Part shown: piece after piece, positions 54,422-62,573 of the stretch
Position numbering within the stretch: position 1 is the stretch's first letter
Layout of the letters: each line of letters begins with the position of its first letter
NCBI GenBank assembly: GCA_017999435.1
Contig: JAGNLV010000002.1
Coordinates: 434,001 to 498,000 of the forward strand
Reading direction: 5' to 3'
From: Candidatus Zixiibacteriota bacterium
GTDB taxonomy: Bacteria; Zixibacteria; MSB-5A5; GN15; FEB-12
Length of the DNA: 64,000 nt
The notes under the pieces: generated by a model
What the model saw: the letters and a program-made list of their open reading frames with translations, nothing else
Database searches by the model: none
Told to the model about the DNA's origin: nothing
Translations under genes and position numbers: made by a program

Positions 54422-54979
54422 ATGAAGAGCCTCCGGATATTCTCGGCATGGGTGATCCTCTTGTTGGGCAGCGCTTTGGCGTGCAGTGTCGCCGAAAACC
54501 GCACCGCGGCTCCCCACTCGGAGCTTCCGCCCGTGATCGACACGCTGCGCGGGCTGTTCGACGAGTTGCAGCAAGCCGTCCTTCAGGGCCAGCCGGAGCG
54601 GTTCTCCGCGCTCCTCGACCCGGCCCAGGCGGATACGCTGGAGAAGTTGATTCGCAAGCACGGCTACCTGTCGCTTCGGTCGTATATCGAGCGCCAGTTT
54701 GCCCGGTGGCCCAATCTCGACACCCTGCAGCTCTACGAAATCAAGGAGTCGGGCGACTATATCCGTCTGACTTATGCCGGCCCCGGCACATCGTTCGGAG
54801 CGCACCGGGAGCGGGTGCGCTACACGTTCCTGCTGTACAAACGGATCAAGGGCACCTGGCGGCTGGCGGCGGTCACCGACTTCGAATCCGACCGCTACGA
54901 TCCCTATGGCTACGGCTGCGAACTCTCCTACCACGAAACCGACCTTCCCCCGCGCCTGCGATTTCCCCGGCTGTTTTGA
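54422..54979 (+). CDS. Small lipoprotein of unknown function
   Basis: 185 residues from ATG 54422, preceded by GGGAGGATTTTGCCT. Signal peptide with a lipobox-like GSALAC (Cys near residue 21). The mature part is alpha/beta with an amphipathic start (VIDTLRGLFDELQQAVLQGQPERFSALLD) and a core resembling small NTF2-like folds (YIRLTYAG, RVRYTFLLYKRIKGTWRLAAVTDFE). The Trp-Arg-Leu and the final beta strands fit an NTF2-like lipoprotein, but I am not certain. Sits between clpX and a DapA-family gene with no shared operator seen. Confidence 0.7.
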   Translation: MKSLRIFSAWVILLLGSALACSVAENRTAAPHSELPPVIDTLRGLFDELQQAVLQGQPERFSALLDPAQADTLEKLIRKHGYLSLRSYIERQFARWPNLDTLQLYEIKESGDYIRLTYAGPGTSFGAHRERVRYTFLLYKRIKGTWRLAAVTDFESDRYDPYGYGCELSYHETDLPPRLRFPRLF

Positions 54980-55094
54980 TCCCCACGGCCGCCTCCGGCC
55001 TCCGGGCCGGCCAGCGGGCTTGTCCGAGGGCGGCGCGAAGGAGCAGTTGCCGCGCTGTCCCCGGGAGGTTATCATTTGGTCCGAAGAACAAGTG

Positions 55095-56003
55095 ATGCCG
55101 GAGGACGCGGACGTGCTTCAACTGAACGGAATCTTCCCCCCGATCCCGACTGCTTTCGATGCGGAGGAGAATCTTCTGCCGGGCAGGCTCCAGGAGAATC
55201 TCGCGCACCTGAGCCGGTTCGGTCTGGCCGGCTTTCTCGTGCTCGGGTCGAACGGCGAGAAGGTGATGCTGACCGACGACGAGAAGCGCCGGGTGTACGA
55301 GGCAGCCCGGGCCGCCATCCCGCGCGACAAACTCATGCTCGCCGGCGCGGGGGAGGAGACGACGCGGGCGACGGTGCGGATGACGCGGTGGGCGGCCGAG
55401 GCCGGCGCCGACGCCGTGCTGGTGCTCAATCCCGGCTACTACAAGGGGCTGATGAGGCGGGAGGCGCTGCTCGGCCATTACCGGACGGTGGCGGAGAGTT
55501 CGCCCGTCCCGGTCGTCATCTATAACATGCCGGCCTGCACCGGCGCGGATCTCGGCGCCGAGCTCGTCATCGAGCTGGCGGCCCACCCCAACATAATCGG
55601 GCTCAAGGACTCGGGGGGGAACATCACGAAAATGGCGGACATCGTGCGCGGCACGGGACCGGCGTTCCAGGTGCTGGCCGGGTCGGCCGGTTTCCTGCTG
55701 CCCGCCCTGTCGATCGGGGCGGCCGGCGGTATCCTGGCTCTGGCCAATATCGCCCCGCGCGAGTGCCTGGCGGTCTACGAGCACTATCGCAGCGGCGACC
55801 CGGAGAAGGCGCGCGCCGCCCAGTTCCGCCTCATCCCGCTCAACGCGGCCGTCACTAGCGGCGGCGGGGTGGCGGCGCTCAAAGCGGCCATGGATCACCT
55901 CGGCCTCTACGGCGGACCGGCCCGCCGTCCGATTCTCCCGCCGGGCCCGGACGAGCGAAAGCGCCTGCTCGCGCTGGTGGACGCAAGCAGCATCGCCCTC
56001 TAA
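55095..56003 (+). CDS. DapA-family (dihydrodipicolinate synthase / N-acetylneuraminate lyase) aldolase
   Basis: 302 residues. Class I aldolase TIM barrel that joins or splits pyruvate. Seen: FPPIPTAFDAEENLL, LVLGSNGEKVML (usual GTTGExxxL), the tyrosine in IYNMPACTGADL, the Schiff-base lysine in IIGLKDSGGNI and GSAGFLLPALSIGAAGGI. The GSNGE motif and YNMPACTG fit 4-hydroxy-2-oxoglutarate aldolase or related branches better than true DapA. ATG 55095 is taken; a GGGAGG at 55063-55068 sits far upstream, and an ATT start at 55074 cannot be ruled out. Alone in its orientation block, followed by a terminator. Confidence 0.85.
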   Translation: MPEDADVLQLNGIFPPIPTAFDAEENLLPGRLQENLAHLSRFGLAGFLVLGSNGEKVMLTDDEKRRVYEAARAAIPRDKLMLAGAGEETTRATVRMTRWAAEAGADAVLVLNPGYYKGLMRREALLGHYRTVAESSPVPVVIYNMPACTGADLGAELVIELAAHPNIIGLKDSGGNITKMADIVRGTGPAFQVLAGSAGFLLPALSIGAAGGILALANIAPRECLAVYEHYRSGDPEKARAAQFRLIPLNAAVTSGGGVAALKAAMDHLGLYGGPARRPILPPGPDERKRLLALVDASSIAL

Positions 56004-56091
56004 AACGGGCGCCGCGGCCGGCCGGGGGCCTTCTCCCTCAGCGCGACTTTCCTGACAGCGGCCCTCCCGACCCGACCTGATTCGAGCGGGG

Positions 56092-56111
56092 AGCCGGCGG
56101 GCCGGTTTTTT
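56092..56111 (+). terminator. Intrinsic terminator after the DapA-family gene
   Basis: Short stem CCGG (56094-56097) / CCGG (56102-56105) with a CGGG loop, extended by AG/TT pairs, then T6 (56106-56111). Confidence 0.6.
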
Positions 56112-56145
56112 CTGTCGGGACAGCCCCCAAAAAAGGAAAAAACCC

Positions 56146-56174
56146 TTGCACTTTTCTCGGCACAAATATATATA
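56146..56174 (+). promoter_or_regulatory. Promoter of the RND efflux operon
   Basis: TTGCAC (56146-56151), 17-base spacer, TATATA (56169-56174). The palindrome at 56168-56199 covers the -10 box and start site. Confidence 0.75.
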
Positions 56175-56199
56175 ACTATATGTTTATATCGTTATATAT
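56168..56199. promoter_or_regulatory. AT-rich palindromic operator
   Basis: ATATATAAC (56168-56176) and GTTATATAT (56191-56199) form a perfect 9-bp inverted repeat; the 14 bases between are also near-palindromic. AT-rich in a GC-rich genome and placed on the -10 box, it looks like the operator of the ArsR-family regulator encoded at the end of the operon. Confidence 0.75.
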
Positions 56200-56259
56200 G
56201 GCGGATCCGGGAGGCGCCGCCCCCGGGAGGCCCAGAATGGACAGAGTCCGAGGAGTCGT

Positions 56260-57564
56260 ATGAAGCTTGTGGTCACAGTTCTGACCGCCCTGGTGGTGGC
56301 GGTGCGGCCGGCGGCCGCCGGGGAGTTGACGCTGGAGCAGGCGGTCGGCCTGGCGCGGGAGCAGTCGCCGCAGGCCCGGATCGCCGCGCTTGGAGTGAGC
56401 GAGGCGGCCGCGCGGGCGGCCGAAGCGCGGGCGGCGTTTCTGCCGATGGTGCGGGTGGCCTCCGGCTACACGGCCAGCGACAATGCCGTCAACGCCTTCA
56501 TGTTCGCACTCAATCAAGGGCAGTTTGCGCTGGCCGGCGATCTGAACAACCCGCCGCGCTGGGACAATTTCCAGCTCTCGGCCCAGGTCGGCCTGAACCT
56601 CTTCAACGGGGGCCGCGATCTGGCCAACCTTCGGGCCGCCCGGGCGGCCCGGGCGGGCGCCGAGTTCGCCCGGAGCGCCGCCGATCAGGAGATGGTGCTG
56701 GGAGTCACCCGGATGTACCTCGCGGTGCTGACTGCGCAGGAGGCGGAGGAGGCTGCGCGCTTGGCGGTCGAGGCGTACGCCTCGGCGGAGCAGGTCATGG
56801 CGAGCCGGGTGGAGAACGGCACGGCGCTGCGGACGGATCTGCTCGGCATTCAGGTGGAGAAGGCGCGGGCCGAGGAGCGGCTCCTCCAGGCGCGCAACGG
56901 TCTCGCACTGGCCAAAGAGGGGCTCCGGCTCGCGATCGGGCTGGACACGCTGGGGTTCGATGAGTTTCAGTCGCTCGATGAGATTGCGCCGGCCGCGCCG
57001 GCCGCGGTCCAGGCCGGCGTGCGTCCGGAAGTGCAGGCGCAGACCTCGTTCGCCCGCGCCGCCTTCCACGAGTACCGGGCGGCCTGGGCGGGATATCTGC
57101 CCTCCATTTCCGCCTTTGCCGCCGTGGACTATTTCCGCGGGCTCACTTATGAGCATGACAACCAGAGCTGGACGGCGGGGGTGATGCTGAACTGGACGGT
57201 GTTCGACGGTCTGTTCACGGGCGCGGCGATCCGGGAGAAGCGGGCCCGCCTGCGGGCGGCCGACGAGGGGGCGCGTCTGGCCCGGCTGCAGACCTCGGTC
57301 GAATTGACCTCGGCTGCCCACGGCGTGGAGGAAGCGGCGGGCCGGGTTGAGGTGATGCAGCGGGCATTCGATCTGGCCGCGGAGGCGGTCCGGCTCACGG
57401 AGGCGCGGTTTGCGCAGGGGCTCGCCCTGACCTCGCAGGTGATCGATGCTCAGAACAATCTGGCGCAGACGGCGGTCGGTCTGGCCCAGGCGAAAGCAGA
57501 TAGAATCCTGGCGCTGGCGCAACTGCGCCGGGCGCTCAGCGTGCCCATACTGGGAGAAAGGTGA
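56260..57564 (+). CDS. TolC-family outer-membrane channel
   Basis: 434 residues. Outer-membrane exit duct of a tripartite pump. Signal peptide (VVTVLTALVVAVRPAAA), LTLEQAVGLAREQSPQARIAAL near the start, then long helices in the two TolC-type internal repeats (ARAAFLPMVRVASGYTASDN; VEEAAGRVEVMQRAFDLAAEAVRLTEARFAQGLALTSQVIDAQNNLAQT). GGAGTCGT precedes the ATG. First gene of an operon with the adaptor, pump and ArsR regulator; three bases before the adaptor. Confidence 0.93.
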   Translation: MKLVVTVLTALVVAVRPAAAGELTLEQAVGLAREQSPQARIAALGVSEAAARAAEARAAFLPMVRVASGYTASDNAVNAFMFALNQGQFALAGDLNNPPRWDNFQLSAQVGLNLFNGGRDLANLRAARAARAGAEFARSAADQEMVLGVTRMYLAVLTAQEAEEAARLAVEAYASAEQVMASRVENGTALRTDLLGIQVEKARAEERLLQARNGLALAKEGLRLAIGLDTLGFDEFQSLDEIAPAAPAAVQAGVRPEVQAQTSFARAAFHEYRAAWAGYLPSISAFAAVDYFRGLTYEHDNQSWTAGVMLNWTVFDGLFTGAAIREKRARLRAADEGARLARLQTSVELTSAAHGVEEAAGRVEVMQRAFDLAAEAVRLTEARFAQGLALTSQVIDAQNNLAQTAVGLAQAKADRILALAQLRRALSVPILGER

Positions 57565-57566
57565 CC

Positions 57567-58598
57567 ATGAAGACGATCCATTACTTTTCCGCGCTCGTGG
57601 CTCTGGCGGCCCTGGCCGGCTGCAGCACCCCGGGCGACAGGACGCCGGCGCGCGCGGCGGCGAGCCCCAAGCCCGTCTCCGTGGCCAAAGTGGAGCGGCT
57701 CGCCGACCAGGCGGCCGATGAGATCATGGGGACAGTGGTGGCCCGCAACACCGCCGACATCGGCTCCAAAGTCCAGGCGCGCGTGGAGCGGGTGCTGGTC
57801 GATATCGGCAGCCGCGTCAACAAGGGGGCAGTGCTGGCGGAGCTCGACGCCCGCGAATTCGAGGCCAAGGTGCGGCAGGCGCAGGCGATGCACGAGCAGG
57901 CGGCGCAGGATCTCGAGCGGTTCGAGAAGCTGCTCGCCCAGAACGCGGCGACGCGGCAGGAGTACGACGGCATCAAGGCGCGCGCGGCGGTGGCCCGGGC
58001 GGCGCTCGACGAAGCGGAGACCTTTCTCAGCTACACGCGCATCACCGCGCCCTTCGCAGGAGCCGTCACCCGCAAGATGATCGACGTCGGCGACCTGACC
58101 GCGCCTGGCATGCCGACATTCACGCTCGAGGAGTCCGGTCCGCCGCGGTTCGAGGCGACTATTCCGGAATCGTACCGCCGCCGCATCGCCGCCGGCCAGT
58201 CGGTGCGGGTCTCGATCCCGGTGATCGACACCGCCGTCACCGGCCGCGTGGTGGATATCTCCCCCTCGGCCGATCCCATGAGCCGGACGTTTACCGCGAA
58301 AATTGAATTGCCCGCGCTGGCCGACCTGCGGCCGGGGCAGTTCGGCCGCCTGCAGCTGCAGGCGGAGGGGGACGATGCCACGCTGGCGGTGCCCCGGTCC
58401 GCCTGCGTCCACCGCGGCCAGCTGGATCTCGTGTACGTGGTCACGCCGGACAAGCGGGCGATGCTCCGCCTCATCCGCATCGGCCGGCAGTTCCCCGACC
58501 GGGTGGAGATCCTCTCCGGCCTGGAGGTGGGGGAGACGGTGGTGGTCAGCGACCAGCGCGACCTGCTCGACGGCGACGTCGTTGAGGAGGTCTCATGA
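57567..58598 (+). CDS. RND periplasmic adaptor (membrane fusion) lipoprotein
   Basis: 343 residues. Bridges the RND pump and the TolC channel. Lipobox LAALAGCS places it on the membrane (Cys about residue 19). Then two lipoyl half-motifs ([33 protein letters not shown] and [30 protein letters not shown]), a helical hairpin between them, and the beta-barrel domain with [21 protein letters not shown] precedes ATG 57567. Its stop overlaps the next ATG (ATGA). Confidence 0.93.
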   Translation: MKTIHYFSALVALAALAGCSTPGDRTPARAAASPKPVSVAKVERLADQAADEIMGTVVARNTADIGSKVQARVERVLVDIGSRVNKGAVLAELDAREFEAKVRQAQAMHEQAAQDLERFEKLLAQNAATRQEYDGIKARAAVARAALDEAETFLSYTRITAPFAGAVTRKMIDVGDLTAPGMPTFTLEESGPPRFEATIPESYRRRIAAGQSVRVSIPVIDTAVTGRVVDISPSADPMSRTFTAKIELPALADLRPGQFGRLQLQAEGDDATLAVPRSACVHRGQLDLVYVVTPDKRAMLRLIRIGRQFPDRVEILSGLEVGETVVVSDQRDLLDGDVVEEVS

Positions 58599-61500
58599 CG
58601 CGTCACGATACCGCCGGCCGCGGCGGCGAGGGACTGGCGGGCCGCCTGGCCCGGATGTTTGTCGACTCGAAGCTCACGCCGCTGTTTATCATAGCCTCCA
58701 TTCTGCTGGGCCTCTTCGCCGTCTCGCTCCTGCCGCGCGAGGAGGAACCGCAGATCAAGGTGCCGATGATCGACGTCATGGTCGGCGTGCCCGGTTTCAG
58801 CGCGGAGGAAGTCGAGAAGCGGGTGGCGGCTCCGATGGAGAAGCTGATCTGGGAGATTCCCGGCGTCGAATACCTCTACTCCATCTCCAACCCGGAGCAG
58901 GCGCTGGTGATAGTGCGGTTCAGGGTCGGGGAGGATGTCGAGAAATCGCTGGTCAAGCTGAACCAGAAGCTGCAGTCGAATTTCGACCGCATCCCGCCGG
59001 GCGTGTCGTTCCCGCTGCTCAAGCCGCGGTCGATTGACGACGTGGCGATCCTGGCCCTCACCTTCCACAGCCCCACCGAGGACCACTACTTCCTCCGCCG
59101 CGTGGTGGCGGAGATCGAAGAGCAGATCAAGCAGGTGCCGAACGTGTCGGAGACGCACATGATCGGCGGCCTGCGGCGGCAGTACCGGGTGCAGCTTGAC
59201 CCGGACGCCCTGGCGGCCCGCAACCTCGATCCGCTCAGCGTCATCCCGGCGCTCCAGGCGGCCAACCGGCAGATGCGGGCGGGCGGCATCGTCCGCAACA
59301 ACCGCGAGGTCATCGTCGAGACCGGCGGGTTCCTGCGCGACGTCGAGGACATCAACCGGGTCGTCATCGGCGTCTTCAACGGCGCGCCCGTGTACGTGCG
59401 CGACGTGGCGACGGTGGTCGACGGTCCGGAGGAACTCACCCAGGTTGTGGTGTACGGATCCGCGGAGGCGTCGGGGCGGCGGCACGACGATGAGGCCGCC
59501 GTCACCCTCTCGGTGGCCAAGCGGGCCGGCACGAACGCGATCGAGGTGGCCAACGCGGTGCTCGAGAAGGTGGAGCACATCCGCCCGCGGCTTGTGCCCT
59601 CGGATGTGCAGATGACGATCACGCGCCACTACGGCGAGACGGCCGAGGAGAAGTCCAACGAACTCTTGCTGCACATGCTGATTGCGATCGTGTCGGTGTC
59701 GATTCTGATCCTCATCAGCCTGGGCTGGCGCGAGTCGATCATTGTCGCCCTGGCGATTCCGTCCACCCTCGCGCTCACCCTCCTGGTGTTCTTCCTCACC
59801 GGCTTCACACTCAACCGCATCACCCTGTTCGCTCTCATCTTCTCGATCGGCATTCTGGTCGACGATGCGATCGTGGTGGTCGAGAACATCACCCGGCACC
59901 TGCACCTTCCCAGGAACCAGCGGCGGCCGTGGAAGACCATCGCCATCGAGGCGGTCTCGGAGGTGGGCAATCCCACGGTCCTGGCCACCTGGGCGGTGAT
60001 TGCGGCGGTTCTGCCGATGGCCACGGTGGGCGGGCTGATGGGGCCGTACATGCGGCCGATCCCGGTGGGGGCGACGGCGGCGATGCTGTTTTCGCTCTTT
60101 GTCGCGTTCATCGTCACGCCCTGGGCGGCGGTGCGCGTGCTCGCCTGGAAGCGGGGGGCCGGCCACACCGCCGGCCATCACCCCGAGGGGAAGGAGGACC
60201 GCGCGACGCGGCTCTACCGTCGGTGGATGGGGCGCCTGGTGGCCTCGCCCGCGCGCAGCACCGTCTTCTTCGCCGTCGTGGGACTGCTGCTGGTCGGTTC
60301 GATCGGCCTGGTCGGCCTCGGATGGGTCAAGGTCAAGATGCTGCCGTTTGACAACAAGAATGAATTCCAGGTCATCATCAACATGCCCGAGGGATCGTCG
60401 CTGGAGCGCACCGTGGAGGCGGCGCGCGAGATTGCCCAGGCGGTGAGCCGGGAGCCGGAGGTCACCAATTACCAGATTTACGCCGGGACGTCGTCCCCCT
60501 TCAACTTCAACGGCCTAGTGCGGCACTATTTCCTGCGGCGGGGGGAGCACGTCGCCGACATCCAGGTGAATCTGCTGCCCAAGGGGGAGCGCTCGGCGCA
60601 GAGCCACGACATCGCCACCCGCGTGCGTCCCCGGGTGCAGGAAATCGCCCGGCGCTTCGCGGCCCGGGTGGCGGTGGCCGAGGTGCCGCCCGGCCCGCCC
60701 GTGCTGCAGACGCTGGTCGCGGAGATCTACGGGCCGACCGACTCCAGCCGCACCATGCTCGCCCACGCAGTCAAGGCCATCTTTGATTCGACGCCGGGCG
60801 TGGTGGACGTGGACACGTACATCGAGGACGATCAGCGGAAGCTGACGTTTGAGATCGACCACGAGAAGGCGGCGCTCCACGGCATCAGCGCCGACCAGAT
60901 CGCCCGGACGCTCCGGGTGGCGGTGTCGGGGATGCAGGTGGATATCGCGCATCGCCGGCACGAGCGCGAGGACATCGCCCTGGTGCTCGAGCTGCCGCGG
61001 GCGCGGAAAACCAGCGCCGCCGACGTTCTTAATCTCCGCGTGCAGTCGCCCCGGACCGGGGTGCTGGTGCCGCTCGCCGAGCTCGTGACGGTGCGGGAGG
61101 CGATCGTCGACAAGACGATCTACCGCAAGAACCTGATGCCGGTGACCTACGTCATCGGCGACGTCGCCGGCGCGATCGAGTCCCCCGTCTACGCGATCGG
61201 GGAGATGAACCGGAAGATCGCCGCCCTCAACGCCCGCGATTTCGGGGGGACGCTCCCGGCGCTGAAGGTGTACAACGCGTCGATGCCGTTCACCGACCTC
61301 GAGCCCTCGCTGAAGTGGGACGGCGAGTGGCACATCACGCTCGAGGTGTTCCGCGACCTGGGCATCGCGTTCGCCGCGGTCCTCGTGCTCATCTATGTCC
61401 TGCTGGTGGGATGGTTCCGGTCGATGGTCACGCCGATCATTCTGATGGTGGTGATCCCGCTCTCGCTCATCGGCATTCTGCCGGCCCACGGGGCGATGGA

Positions 61501-61888
61501 TGCATTTTTCACGGCGACCTCGATGATCGGTTTCATGGCGGGGGCCGGGATTGTGATCCGCAATTCAATTATCCTGATCGACTTCGCCGAGCTTCGCCTG
61601 CGTGAGGGCAGCACCCTGGCCGAGGCGGTGATCGACGCCGGCGCGGTGCGATTCCGCCCCATTCTGCTCACGGCGGGCGCGGTGGTCGTGGGCGCCGGCA
61701 TCATCCTCTTCGACCCGATCTTCCAGGGCCTGGCCATCGCGCTCATCGCCGGCGAGGTCGCCTCGCTCGTCATCAGCCCGGTCGCCGTGCCGCTCCTGTA
61801 CTACCTGGTCAACCGCACGAAGGCGGCGGCGGGCGGAGGATCGGAATCCCAGACGGCGCCGACCGAGGGGGCGCCGGAGACGCTGTGA
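58595..61888 (+). CDS. RND efflux permease
   Basis: 1097 residues, the normal size of an AcrB/MexB-type proton-driven pump. Membrane helix 1 ([21 protein letters not shown]) leads to a large periplasmic domain and a second half with the same order. The proton-relay acids are present in [16 protein letters not shown] of helix 4. The sequence after [30 protein letters not shown] and the [18 protein letters not shown] segment mark a branch related to but distinct from classical HAE1; no metal-pump Met or Cys pairs are evident. Translation is coupled to the adaptor. Substrate unknown. Confidence 0.93.
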   Translation: MTRHDTAGRGGEGLAGRLARMFVDSKLTPLFIIASILLGLFAVSLLPREEEPQIKVPMIDVMVGVPGFSAEEVEKRVAAPMEKLIWEIPGVEYLYSISNPEQALVIVRFRVGEDVEKSLVKLNQKLQSNFDRIPPGVSFPLLKPRSIDDVAILALTFHSPTEDHYFLRRVVAEIEEQIKQVPNVSETHMIGGLRRQYRVQLDPDALAARNLDPLSVIPALQAANRQMRAGGIVRNNREVIVETGGFLRDVEDINRVVIGVFNGAPVYVRDVATVVDGPEELTQVVVYGSAEASGRRHDDEAAVTLSVAKRAGTNAIEVANAVLEKVEHIRPRLVPSDVQMTITRHYGETAEEKSNELLLHMLIAIVSVSILILISLGWRESIIVALAIPSTLALTLLVFFLTGFTLNRITLFALIFSIGILVDDAIVVVENITRHLHLPRNQRRPWKTIAIEAVSEVGNPTVLATWAVIAAVLPMATVGGLMGPYMRPIPVGATAAMLFSLFVAFIVTPWAAVRVLAWKRGAGHTAGHHPEGKEDRATRLYRRWMGRLVASPARSTVFFAVVGLLLVGSIGLVGLGWVKVKMLPFDNKNEFQVIINMPEGSSLERTVEAAREIAQAVSREPEVTNYQIYAGTSSPFNFNGLVRHYFLRRGEHVADIQVNLLPKGERSAQSHDIATRVRPRVQEIARRFAARVAVAEVPPGPPVLQTLVAEIYGPTDSSRTMLAHAVKAIFDSTPGVVDVDTYIEDDQRKLTFEIDHEKAALHGISADQIARTLRVAVSGMQVDIAHRRHEREDIALVLELPRARKTSAADVLNLRVQSPRTGVLVPLAELVTVREAIVDKTIYRKNLMPVTYVIGDVAGAIESPVYAIGEMNRKIAALNARDFGGTLPALKVYNASMPFTDLEPSLKWDGEWHITLEVFRDLGIAFAAVLVLIYVLLVGWFRSMVTPIILMVVIPLSLIGILPAHGAMDAFFTATSMIGFMAGAGIVIRNSIILIDFAELRLREGSTLAEAVIDAGAVRFRPILLTAGAVVVGAGIILFDPIFQGLAIALIAGEVASLVISPVAVPLLYYLVNRTKAAAGGGSESQTAPTEGAPETL

Positions 61889-62016
61889 CGCGACCGGCCG
61901 GCGCAGAGCCGGAAGCCAAACCCACCCGCCCGGCCCGGGCGGGCGGCAGGCGGAGGCAGGATCGCGCCCGGCATTGTGCAGTGACGGAATCAAGACGAGA
62001 CGGGAGTACCCGGAAC

Positions 62017-62367
62017 ATGGCAGCCAAGCGAACCAAGTACTTTTTCCAGGCGAGCAACCAGCAGGTGGATCTGGTCGCCCGCGCCTTCCGGGCGCTGGGC
62101 GACCCGACGCGGCTGAAAATGCTCAAGGCGCTCGAATCGGGCGAGCAGTCGGTGCAGGATCTGGTGGCCCAGTTTACTTGCTCCCAGCCCAACATTTCGC
62201 GGCACCTCTCAATCCTCACCGCGGCCGGGCTGGTGGCCAAAAACAAGCAGGGTCCGTACGTCCTGTACCGGGTGGCGGATCCGCGCATTTTCGAACTGTG
62301 CGACCTGGTGTGCGGGCACGTCTACAGCCTGCTGGCGCGGTACAGCGGCAAGGCGTCCTCGGCGTAG
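62017..62367 (+). CDS. ArsR-family transcriptional regulator
   Basis: 116 residues from ATG 62017, where the family-like sequence begins (MAAKRTKYFF); the frame from 61885 adds a basic tail. Winged helix: FRALGDPTRLKMLKALESGEQSVQDLVAQF, SQPNISRHLSILTAAGLVAKNKQGPYVLYRV. Near the C-terminus two Cys (LCDLVC, x3 apart) may sense a metal or a thiol oxidant; the ELCxCDL site of classical arsenic sensors is absent. Last gene of the efflux operon, and the most likely ligand for the palindrome at 56168-56199. Confidence 0.9.
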   Translation: MAAKRTKYFFQASNQQVDLVARAFRALGDPTRLKMLKALESGEQSVQDLVAQFTCSQPNISRHLSILTAAGLVAKNKQGPYVLYRVADPRIFELCDLVCGHVYSLLARYSGKASSA

Positions 62368-62439
62368 CTGGTCCGCCACCGCAGTGGCGGCCTCCGGCGA
62401 GGCTCGGCCAAGATCCTCCGGGGACGGGCGCAATGGGTC

Positions 62440-62468
62440 TTTCCATTCGGGACCCGCTTGCGTATATT
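62440..62468 (+). promoter_or_regulatory. Promoter of the final gene
   Basis: TTTCCA (62440-62445), 17-base spacer, TATATT (62463-62468). Confidence 0.5.
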
Positions 62469-62573
62469 GCAGTATTGTATCTTCCCGGCGGGTGCTGCGG
62501 ATCCTTCCCTTCTCCGGCAGCGGCATCCGGGTGAGAGCAGAAAAGTGTCTCCTGTCCGGCGGAGGTTTCTGGC

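Noticed and set aside
54422-56003. Fusion of the lipoprotein and DapA-family frames
   Set aside because: They lie in different frames, and the overlap arises only from the upstream extension of the DapA frame to 54774.
55095-56003. Naming the gene dapA outright
   Set aside because: The GSNGE and YNMPACTG motifs differ from true DapA, and no lysine-pathway neighbour supports the name.
58031-60181. 716-codon minus-strand open frame
   Set aside because: Antisense shadow of the adaptor and RND permease genes, which carry full family motifs on the plus strand.
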